From positions 434,001 to 498,000 of the forward strand of contig CP129487.1 of the NCBI GenBank assembly GCA_030584025.1: a stretch of 64,000 nucleotides of DNA. Reading direction: 5' to 3'. The stretch comes from Cyclobacteriaceae bacterium (GTDB lineage: Bacteria > Bacteroidota > Bacteroidia > Cytophagales > Cyclobacteriaceae). Shown here piece by piece: positions 55,231 through 63,681 of the stretch (its first letter is position 1; every line of letters begins with the position of its first letter). The translations under genes were made by a program, and so were the position numbers. The notes beneath the pieces are model-generated. The model worked only from the letters and a program-made list of their open reading frames with translations. It made no database searches and was not told the DNA's origin.

Positions 55231-55260
55231 AATATCCATCAATATCTATTAATATCCCTC
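55231..55260. repeat. Three tandem 10-bp direct repeats (aatatcNNtN)
   Basis: aatatccatc, aatatctatt and aatatccctc follow each other exactly from 55231 to 55260, next to the tolC-like stop codon. The first copy is part of the longer 15-bp inverted repeat. Possible regulator site or slippage product. Confidence 0.5.
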
Positions 55261-56772
55261 TCAGTTTATTCCCATTAGTTTTGTAATTCCCGATACCGTT
55301 ATATGTTGTTCTGTAATTGAACTATTCTGTTGTTGCTGATAATTCAATAATGTTTGCCGCAGTCGTAATATTTCTTCCATGTTACGGGTGCCTGTACTGT
55401 ATGCAGTTGTCATCAGTCGGATAGCCTGATGCGTAATCGTGATCTGCTCATCCAGCAACTGCAATTGCCTGTTGTTGTTTTCGTATTCATTCAGCCGTTG
55501 TTCTAGCTCGCTCAGTAAATCCAGTTTGGCAGCTTCTTTATTTTGTGAAGCCGACTGATAGAGATATTCAGCTTCTTTTCGTTGCGCGGTGTACTTCTTG
55601 CGGTAGATTGGCAACGTCATCGTTACCATAGGCATAAACATATTGTCACCACCCATGGACACGTTCATCAGTTCGTCTTGCCGCGGACGAAACACCATAT
55701 ACGTTACACCCACACCAATCATCGGGCGCCCCATTAGTGTTGCCATACGCTGCTGTGCTTCACGAGCCTTTTCATCCCACGCATACATCTTCACCATAGG
55801 GTGGTTTTGAACGACAGAGTCTTGAATGATGGAAAGGGATGCCGGCAATTGAACGGATGTTAACGTATCGGCTATAGTAATGGGTTCGGATGAGGAACGA
55901 TTCAGCAAATTGTTGAAGCGGGTTGCCAATGGCTTGCGCGAAGCTTTTAGAATTTCAATTCGTGTTTCCAATTCTTTCATCTGCAGTTGAATGAGTAGAA
56001 CATCCACCATGGAACCAGACGATCCGCCCTGCATGCCGCCCATACTGGAAGATGTGTTGGTTGAGGAAGCAGGTGTTGTATTGCCGCCCATGCTCATACC
56101 ACTCATGCCTCCTGATGCAGGCGTTGATGTGGTTGGGGTTGCTGTGTTTGTGCTCATGGGATTGGCACTTCCACTTGTTCCGGTTTTAAAGCGGGTGAGT
56201 GCCAGTTGCTCATATGTTTTTAGTATTTCTTTTTCCTGTTCAAGTAATTTCAGGTCTTGGTCGATTTGGTAGAGTTTGAACCAAACACTGCGTACATCAT
56301 GAAAGAGATTAATCTTCGCTTCCTGGAACGAAGCAAACTTCATCTGTGCCATGTAGGTAGCTTCGTTTTTTGCGGCATTTAAAGATCCAAACCACGGAAA
56401 CATTTGCATGACGGAAATATCAGATAGCTGCTGCCCCATGAAACGTTCCATGTACAACCCTTCTTTGGAGATGAACATGGCAAACGATAACTCAGGATCA
56501 GGTAACGTTCCGGCCTGCGGCAATTTTTCCAGGGCGGAGTAGTATTCGCTGTATTTGGCCTTGAGTGCTGGATTGTTTGCTCCGGCTATTTGTAAATAAT
56601 CAGCGATCGATTGCGCTTGCGCAAAATGAGCGATGATTATCAAATAAATGACAAACCCCCTTTGTGCACTTAGCGAGAGTCTTTGCGTTCTTTGCGTGAA
56701 AAAATTTAACGCAGAGGCCGCAAAGAATGCGCAGAGGTCGCGGAGTGTATTAATAATTTTTTTTGCTTTCAT
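55261..56772 (-). CDS. TolC-like outer membrane channel of the copper efflux module
   Basis: The 503-residue protein starts at ATG 56772, 8 bp after the RND pump stop codon. It matches the OEP/TolC pattern (two helical repeats; TGTSGSANP, TGTRNMEEILRLRQTLLNY near the ends). Unusual parts: the signal peptide region (residues 1-55) contains a dispersed repeat encoding LCAFFAASALNFFTQRTQ before the more normal hydrophobic IYLIIIAHFAQAQ, and an internal Met/Gly-rich insert (about 215-260; GGMSGMSMGG and MGGMQGG) that could bind Cu(I). CusC-like function is inferred from position and the family. Confidence 0.88.
   Translation of the reverse strand: MKAKKIINTLRDLCAFFAASALNFFTQRTQRLSLSAQRGFVIYLIIIAHFAQAQSIADYLQIAGANNPALKAKYSEYYSALEKLPQAGTLPDPELSFAMFISKEGLYMERFMGQQLSDISVMQMFPWFGSLNAAKNEATYMAQMKFASFQEAKINLFHDVRSVWFKLYQIDQDLKLLEQEKEILKTYEQLALTRFKTGTSGSANPMSTNTATPTTSTPASGGMSGMSMGGNTTPASSTNTSSSMGGMQGGSSGSMVDVLLIQLQMKELETRIEILKASRKPLATRFNNLLNRSSSEPITIADTLTSVQLPASLSIIQDSVVQNHPMVKMYAWDEKAREAQQRMATLMGRPMIGVGVTYMVFRPRQDELMNVSMGGDNMFMPMVTMTLPIYRKKYTAQRKEAEYLYQSASQNKEAAKLDLLSELEQRLNEYENNNRQLQLLDEQITITHQAIRLMTTAYSTGTRNMEEILRLRQTLLNYQQQQNSSITEQHITVSGITKLMGIN
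56659..56747. repeat. Dispersed repeat inside the tolC-like coding region
   Basis: The sequence CTTTGCGTTCTTTGCGTGAA and flanks (gcagaggccgcaaagaatgcg) resemble the cacaaag-type intergenic repeat at 19977-20064. Here it lies inside the reading frame of the TolC-like protein, in the signal-peptide region. Confidence 0.65.
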
Positions 56773-56779
56773 GAGGATA

Positions 56780-59700
56780 TTAATTGTCAGTTTTAACTTT
56801 TCGTTCTTCATTCCATGAATAGAGTACCGGAACAATAAACAGGGTAATCAAGGCCACCACCATGCCTCCAAATGTTGGAATGGCCATCGGTATCATAATG
56901 TCAGATCCTCTTCCTGATGAGGTGAGTACCGGAAGAAGTGCCAGTAACGTGGTTGCGGTAGTCATCAGACACGGCCGCACCCTGCGCAAGCCTGCTTCAA
57001 GTACGGCTTTGCGCACTTCGCTGGTGGTTTCGGGTTTGTGTTTCTGCAAACTTTGTGTGAGATACGTTCCAATCACCACCCCGTCATCTGTGGCAATACC
57101 GAACAACGCGATGAAGCCTACCCATACGGCAACACTCAGGTTGAAAGTGCGCATTTGAAACAGCTCTCGGAAGTTTGTCCCAAAGAAGCTGAAGTCCATG
57201 AACCAATCCTGACCGTATAGCCATAGCATCATAAAGCCTCCGGCAAACGCCATGGCGATAGCAGAGAAAATAAATAGAGAAGTTGCTACCGATCGGAACT
57301 GAAAATACAGAATCAAAAAAATGATCAGCAGCGAAAGAGGTATCACAATGCCCAGTCGTTTTTCTGCACGCAGTTGATTTTCATAGCTACCTGAGAATTT
57401 ATAACTCACGCCTGCAGGAACGATCAGTTCACCAGCTTTAATCTTTTCGTTTAAAAAACGTTGGGCTTCTTCCACTACCGATACTTCGGCATAGCCATCT
57501 TTCTTATCAAGCAAAACGTAACCCACCAGGAAAGAATCTTCTCCGCGAATCATCATTGGTCCGGGACGGTACACGATGGTGGCGATTTCGCTTAGGGGAA
57601 TTTGCGCACCGGTTGGTGTGGCAATAAAAATCTTGCTTATCGATTCCGGGTCGCTACGCCACTCACGTGCATAGCGTGCGCGAATGGAATAACGCTCGCG
57701 TCCTTCTACGGTGGTGGTCATACCCATGCCTCCCAATGCCACTTCAATGTATTCCTGCACATCCACTACGTTGAGTCCGTAGCGTGCCATAGCTTTGCGG
57801 TCAAGATCAATTTCCATGTAGGGTTTGCCCAAGGAACGATCGGCATACACAGCTTCCGGTTTTACTGAGGGCACTTCTTTTAATTGCTTTTCAAGCTCCA
57901 GACTGAACGACTCAATGGTTTTTAAATCCGGGCCGTATACTTTTAATCCCATCGGTGCGCGCATGCCGGTTTGTAGCATTACTAATCGTGTTTCAATGGG
58001 TTGGAGTTTTGGTGCAGACGTAACACCCGGTATGTTCGCGACTTTTACAATTTCATCCCAGATGTCATTCGGACTCTTGATATGATCGCGCCACTGACGG
58101 AAGTATTCACCAGAGTTGTCTTCAATCAGATTACCCTTCTCATCGCGGATAAAGTTTCCGTCATCATCAACCTGGAAGCGTAATTTTCTACCATTGACAT
58201 CCGTGATGTATTCTGATTTATACAGAATCACATTTTCATACATCGACATCGGTGCAGGATCGAGCGCAGTCTCGGCACGGCCTGCTTTTCCTACCACCAT
58301 CTCCACTTCGGGGATAGCTGTTACGAGCATGTCGAGTTGTTGAAGTACCTGTTTGTTTGCTTCCACACCCGCATGCGGCATGGATGTAGGCATGAGCAGG
58401 AAAGCACCTTCATCCAATGAAGGCATAAACTCTTTGCCCATACCGGGAAAAGTATGGGATAAGGAACTCCACACAGAAGTGGTGCGAATGTTCCAGCCGA
58501 TGGTATCAAAACTTTTTTCCACAAAGCCGAACACTTTGCTGAAGCCCAGCATGATATTCAGGCCGAGCAGCGTGATGAAAGCGGGGATCAGTAAAAATTT
58601 CACTTTGTTATCTAAACACCAGGTGAGAATGCGTGGGTATAGCCGAATAAAAATGGAGAAGCCACCCAGCACCAAGCCAATGATGAGCAGAATGAAAATA
58701 AAATTCAGAATAATGCTGTTGTGTACACCCAATGGCAACCACGTAGTAGCCAGCAGCCACGAAACGGCAGCCACGGAAATCGCCACGGTAATGGTTTCAT
58801 GGAAACGGGAATACCTTTCCGGATAAAAGTGATCAAGCAGGTTATTGATCGCAAACATTATTAACGCGATTCCCGCCCAGGGCAGGTTAGCGATAGCAAC
58901 GTATAATCCGGCCAACGCCAACAGGCCATTGCCGATTAGTCTGAATTTACCCGTACTGGTTTTCCAACCGAACACCCAATGTGAAAAGGCGGGCATGATA
59001 ATGAGAGTAAAAATCAACGCGGCCACCAGTGCAAAAGTTTTGGTGTAGGCCAGTGGTCCGAACAACTTGCCTTCTGCTGCCTGCAGGGTAAACACTGGCA
59101 GAAAACTTACAATGGTGGTGGATACAGCGGTGATGATGGCAGATGAAACTTCAGATACTGCGTTGTAAACTGTGGTTAACAACGATTGCTCTTTCGGAGC
59201 TTCTTCCAGGTGTTTCAATACGTTTTCATTGAGGATGATACCCAAATCCACCATCGTTCCAATCGCGATGGCAATTCCTGAAAGGGCAACAATGTTCGCA
59301 TCCACATGAAAGTATTTCATGAAGATGAAGCACATCAGTACCGCTAACGGAAGCAAAGCAGAGATGAGAAACGAAGCCCGCAGGTTGTACACCATCACGA
59401 TGATGACAATGATCGTAATCAGAATTTGCAATGTGATGGCATCGTTCAGCGTTCCCAGCGTTTCATAGATGAGTTGTGTACGATCGTAAAAAGGTACGAT
59501 GGTCACTTTTGATGTTCTGCCATCATCCAGTTTTTTGGATGGAAGTCCCTGGGAGATTTCGTTGATTTTTTCTTTAACGTTATTGATTACGGCAAGCGGA
59601 TTATCGCCATACCGGGCAATCACCACGCCTCCAACGGCTTCTGCTCCACTTTTATCCAGCACGCCAAGCATCGAGCGATCAGCGGGGCCGAGCGTAACAT

Positions 59701-60539
59701 GCGCAATATCTTTTATTCTGACAGGAACATTTTGATTTACCCGCACAACCGCATTCTCAATGTCTTCCAGTTGTTTTACATAGCCAAGTCCGCGGATGAG
59801 GTATTCCACGCGGTTTATCTCTACCGTGTTGGCGCCCACATCGCGGTTGCTGTTGCGAAGCGCCTGCATCACTTCCATCATGGAAATGTTCCAGGTCTTC
59901 ATGGCTACCGGATCAAGATCAACCTGGTACTCTTTAATATAACCGCCCACACTGGCCACTTCGGCTACACCTTCTGCACCGGTAAGTGCATAGCGTACCT
60001 GAAAATCCTGGATGGTTCGCAGTTCATGCAAATCCCATCCACCGGCGGGTTTCCGTTTTCATCGCGGCCTTCCAGGGTGTACCAATACACCTGGCCTAAG
60101 GCGGTTGCGTCAGGTCCGAGTTTGGGTTGCACTTCTTCAGGTAATAATCCGGAAGGAAGCGCGCTTAGCTTTTCCAGAATGCGCGAACGGCTCCAGTAGT
60201 ATTCAACTTCATCATCAAAAATGATGTAGATGACGAGAAGCCGAACATGGATGTGCTGCGGATGGCTTTTACACCAGGCATGCCCAACAAAGCTGTTGTA
60301 AGCGGATAGGTGATTTGATCTTCTACGTCCTGCGGCGAGCGGCCCATCCATTCGGTGAAAACAATTTGTTGATTTTCTCCGATGTCGGGAATGGCATCAA
60401 CCGGTACCGGATCTTGCGGTAGAAAACCAATGTTCCAGTTGAATGGGGCAGTAACCAATCCCCAGCCAACGATGGCCAGGAGCACGAGTACGGTTACGAG
60501 TTTTTGTTCGAGAAAAAATTTTATTATGCGATTAATCAT
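56780..60539 (-). pseudogene. cusA: CusA-like heavy-metal RND efflux pump, frame broken by two single-base deletions
   Basis: Reading frames join to about 1253 residues if two bases are restored. The N-terminal piece (60539-60235; MINRIIKFFLEQKLVTVLV) leads into a middle frame after a one-base loss at about 60231-60233 (FGFSS/IYIIFDDEVEYY), then a second loss at about 60042-60048 (ENGNP/GGWDLHELRTIQDF) leads into the long frame ending at 56780. The pump has the HME-RND features: two halves, GIAIAIGTMVDLGI (proton-relay Asp), Met-rich MLQTGMRAPMG of the Cu/Ag type, and a hydrophobic C-terminus. A working gene is likely if the shifts are errors. First gene after HYC_CC_PP. Confidence 0.85.
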
Positions 60540-60617
60540 AGTTCTGTTCTGTTGACTTCCTGAAAATGGAAATAAGAAGACACACCCATCTCATGAATGA
60601 GAAAGGCAGAACAGCGA

Positions 60618-61015
60618 TCAGATTAAGAAAGATTGAATCGAAATGAGAATATCATTCCCCGTAAGGGCAGGAGGATGATCAGAAAAATACAGGACAGGAT
60701 TTAATTCAACGGTTGGAATGATTTCAGAAAGGACAGCCGTTTGATGGAGTATAACAGAAGAAGAAACATCCGCAACGGAGACAATTGCTGCATTTGCTTT
60801 TAGATCCTGCGATTGATGAACAATCTGTTCATCGTCACAGCATCCTTCCATGGCTTTGCGGTGGCAAGGTGGCAGTTGATTGTGACCACATCCATCGGCA
60901 TCAGTCAAAAAGGCAACGGCTTTAACGTGCCGCCACAAGAGTGCACGCCCACATAAAAACTGCTCGAAGCCAGCAGCACGAGTGCGGCAGCAGGAGGGAA
61001 GATATGGTGCGGATT
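60618..61015 (-). pseudogene. HYC_CC_PP family protein, frame broken
   Basis: The small Bacteroidota HYC_CC_PP family occurs with metal-handling genes. Recognisable parts are VGVHSCGGT (HYC region; here H-S-C), LPPCHRKAMEGCCDDEQ (CC) and FSDHPPALTGNDILISI (PP). These lie in two frames joined by a one-base loss at about 60926-60930; a second loss near 60985-60988 would join a better signal peptide (RTISSLLL to AALVLLASSS). The start codon is unclear, and the right boundary is approximate. The first HYC position reads HSC rather than HYC. Confidence 0.6.
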
Positions 61016-61129
61016 ATGGGAGAGGCTTATAGAATTGTCAAAAGTCACTTTTTTAATCCCTTTGAAGGCTTTTTATAAATAGGCCCCAGGCTTTCGCCTG
61101 AGGCTATTCACCTCAAGTTTCCGGTCTGA

Positions 61130-61336
61130 TTAAATCTGTTCAGCCTTATAGCCGGCCCTCTCCACAGCTTCTTTTATTTTGGCGGCATCCGCTTCGTCTG
61201 CGATCGTCAGAACTTTGGCGGGGTTGTTCAGGTCAACTTCCCAGTTACCTTCGCCAACCGTTTCATTTAAGTGTGGGGTTACATTGGCAATGCAGCCGGA
61301 ACATTTGATGTTGGTTTTGAATTTGAGTGTTTCCAT
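61130..61336 (-). CDS. HMA-domain metallochaperone
   Basis: The 68-residue protein is a single heavy-metal-associated domain with KTNIKCSGCIANVT (CxxC site) and the C-terminal ferredoxin-like AVERAGYKAEQI. It would carry Cu(I) in the cytoplasm. It lies between the HYC_CC_PP gene and the second HMA gene. Confidence 0.88.
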   Translation of the reverse strand: METLKFKTNIKCSGCIANVTPHLNETVGEGNWEVDLNNPAKVLTIADEADAAKIKEAVERAGYKAEQI

Positions 61337-61358
61337 TTCTCACGTATTAAAATCAATC

Positions 61359-61558
61359 TTATTTATTGGTTACAGAGTAGCCTGCTTTCTCAATGGCCTC
61401 AACTACTAAATCCCTGTTGCACCTGAAAGTTCAATTTGTGCCTCGCCAGCGGTAACTTTTTTTAAAGATACGCCAGTCATATCTTTTAGTGTACTGCTTA
61501 CCACCATCATGCAATGCGGGCTTTTCATATTTGGGATAGTTAATGTTATTGTTTCCAT
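61359..61558 (-). pseudogene. HMA-domain protein with one-base deletion
   Basis: ATG at 61558 opens METITLTIPNMKSPHC and runs into an early stop at 61406; restoring one base near 61418 rejoins the C-terminal LVVEAIEKAGYSVTNK and ends at 61359 (66 residues). The metal site has one Cys only (MKSPHC, with Ser in place of the first Cys). The break is one of a cluster. Confidence 0.7.
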
Positions 61559-61662
61559 AGTAATAAATTTTAAAACTACTTTAATAAACGTTGCATGACC
61601 GGGTTTGATTTGTACAATTTCTCATATGATTTATAAGATTCCTTTCATATTCTTTCAGGATT

Positions 61663-61746
61663 CTATAAAACGATAAGGGCGCACAAAGTTGCTACCAGCA
61701 TGCCGATTAGTATTATGAGCAATCGGGAGTTGATTTTGGCTGTCAT
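61663..61746 (-). CDS. 27-residue hydrophobic small ORF candidate
   Basis: ATG at 61746 opens MTAKINSRLLIILIGMLVAT, continues with LCALIVL and stops at TAG (61663). It would be a single membrane helix. Two TACTTTTG copies lie 20 and 39 bp upstream of the start, which may be promoter elements. It sits upstream of the HMA gene within a 365-bp stretch (61559-61923) otherwise without genes. No homologues known to me. Confidence 0.35.
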   Translation of the reverse strand: MTAKINSRLLIILIGMLVATLCALIVL

Positions 61747-61871
61747 TTTTTGAGGTTTGATAGGACAAAAGTATCCGCTCCACTCAAAAGTATGGTTACA
61801 TAAAAATCCGGAATGTTATAGTGTTTACTGATCGTGAATCTCTGGCAATCTTGGTTAGGGGTTTAACAAAT

Positions 61872-61902
61872 AAAAAAAAGTCCGGTTTTTGGCCGGACTT
61901 TT
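61872..61902 (-). terminator. Rho-independent terminator of the Calx-beta lipoprotein gene
   Basis: On the minus strand AAAAGTCCGG-CCAAAAA-CCGGACTTTT is followed by a run of T. It lies 22 bp past the stop at 61924. Confidence 0.85.
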
Positions 61903-61923
61903 CTGAACCTATTAAATCAGGGC

Positions 61924-63400
61924 TCAATAATACTGGTAATATGTAGTTTCACCTGAACCGGTTCTTCTGCTTACCGGGTAACCAGCCTCATTGAATTCAT
62001 AATGCAAGTCGTACACGTATTCATTTCCATCGCGCGACAAAGTGTAACGTGAAGGGAAGAGCGGTTGTGCGTTTACATCAGGCAAGATGTTAACCATGGG
62101 GAACGGATTCCAGGGAAGAACTTGTGAAAAATATTCATACGTTTCTTCTGTTATTAACTCATACTCATCATCACCTAGCGGGTAATAGCTTAATCTCTTG
62201 TATACCGAGTTGCTGTTGCTGTAGTACAGGTAGACAAACAGGCTTGACATTACGAACTCTCCCGTAGGTTGGCGATGGAATATTGCCATTTCACCAATGT
62301 TACCGGCCTGATCGTAGGAATAAATGGTGTATTTCTTCATGACACCTTCCCTGAATTCTTCCGAACGTGTAACCCGGTTTTGATCATCGCGCTTAAAAAT
62401 GGTTTCATCGGAAGTCCACATAGTGATTTTCTTCAGTAAGTTGTTTTCATCGTAATGATAGGTTTCTGTCCAGTTCAGTGAATTTTGTTCAATGTGAATT
62501 TTAGCGATTTGTCCCCAATTGGTTGTACTCAAAAGCGCGTTTCACTTTCCACAGCCCTGCACCGGTTTCATAGCTTTTTGGTTTTCCAGCGAGTTCATCA
62601 TCTACCAAAGTTACGTTCAGGTTAAGCTGGTCTCCTTTAACCACTGCTCCAGTGGCGCTAACAATTCTTACTGCAAATTCCTTATGTCCGTTCAAGGTTG
62701 CGTTGTCAACCGGAATGAATTTTACAGGTAGAAAAGATGTGCCGGCCGTAACAGGCAGTGTAATTTTTCCATTGATCGCTTCCGGTTCGGTAGTGAAATG
62801 TGTTCCGTAGAGACCGGCAGCATTCAGGAGTTCGAGTTCAACTATTCCGTTATCTACAGCCTGAAGTGAAAAGCCAATGGCCACGGTCATGCCCTCCGCG
62901 AACTGTTCCTGCACCGAAACCTCTGATGCCACAAAGTTTACCGGGTTGGGTTGATCGTTTTCATAAATGGTAACATGCAACGATTTTTCTGTTCCGATGA
63001 TGAAACCATCCGTTACTGATGATATTGTAAAATGCAGATTGCGGTTACCGGTGTGCAGATTGTTATCAACAGGGGTGAGGATAAACGTTATCTGTGACTG
63101 ACCGGCTGTTACCGGTAAAATGATTTTACCATCCTCAACGGCAGGCTGACTGGTAAAATCATTTTCATTTTCCCAGTATGCATTGATGGTAATGGTTCCA
63201 TTAGTTGCAGCTGGTCGCGAAAGCGGAATCGTAATTTGGGTTGCACCAGCCAATTCACTCAGGCCAAGGTTTACGGTAGGGAATTTAACGGTAACGGGAG
63301 CACCCGGTGATGAAAGTTCATCCGCTTCTTCGCAGGATTGAAAGGCAACTCCGACAAAGAATAAGGTGATTACATAGACAAGACGAAAAATTGTTTTCAT
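61924..63400 (-). pseudogene. Calx-beta-like lipoprotein with YD-like C-terminal domain, one-base insertion
   Basis: The N-terminal frame (63400-62501) begins MKTIFRLVYVITLFFVGVAF and has a lipobox (FQSC), then about three Calx-beta-like repeats (for example PLSRPAATNGTITINAYW, VSVQEQFAEGMTVAIGFSL). It ends where GGGG at 62513-62516 (cccc on the plus strand) shifts the frame; removing one G joins YNQLG to QIAKIHIEQNSLNWTETY and continues to 61924 for about 490 residues. The C-terminal part (YHYDENNLLKKI, YSYDQAGNI) looks like weak YD/RHS-type repeats. It is probably a surface lipoprotein, intact if the G is an error. Confidence 0.7.
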
Positions 63401-63422
63401 GGGGTTTCTTTAATTTGTTTTG

Positions 63423-63461
63423 TAGTCAGACAGGAACCCATGTGAAACCGTTGCCTGACTA
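63423..63461. repeat. Inverted repeat in the leader of the Calx-beta lipoprotein
   Basis: TAGTCAG and CTGACTA arms with a loop of about 25 bp. On the minus strand it lies 23 bp upstream of ATG 63400, so it may be a leader hairpin or an operator. Confidence 0.35.
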
Positions 63462-63475
63462 AAAAAATATTTTAG

Positions 63476-63606
63476 AAGCCATCTCAAAATACCCCCAATG
63501 TCAGGTTGAGCTTGTCGAAACCGGTTTGGTAACTCGAAATAGCCTTCGACATCCCGATAATTATCGGGACAGGCTGACATTTGAAAAAGATTTTTGAGAT
63601 GACCTC
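63476..63606. repeat. MITE-like palindromic repeat element
   Basis: Terminal inverted repeats (about 63476-63489 and 63592-63605, CATCTCAAAA-type) enclose TCAGGTTGAGCTTGTCGAAA and a perfect 16-bp palindrome CCCGATAATTATCGGG at 63553-63568. The type is common in Bacteroidota. Confidence 0.7.
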
Positions 63607-63632
63607 AAGAAATTTTTAAGATTATAAAAAAG

Positions 63633-63660
63633 GAAAGGCAATCCATTACGGTTGCCTTTC
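63633..63660 (-). terminator. Rho-independent terminator of the partial gene at the right edge
   Basis: GAAAGGCAA and TTGCCTTTC arms; read on the minus strand, CTTTTTTAT follows. It lies 22 bp past the stop at 63682. Confidence 0.8.
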
Positions 63661-63681
63661 ATGCACAACATTGAGGGTTGG

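Noticed and set aside
56780..60539. Programmed frameshifting in the RND pump gene
   Set aside because: No slippery heptamer or downstream structure is visible at either break, two breaks would be needed, and neighbours show similar single-base losses.
62513..62516. G-run as a phase-variation switch
   Set aside because: Four Gs are too short for efficient slipped-strand switching, and an indel error is simpler.
61924..62532. An Rhs-type toxin in the YD-like part
   Set aside because: Only a few degenerate YD-like motifs are seen, with no hypervariable tip or immunity gene.
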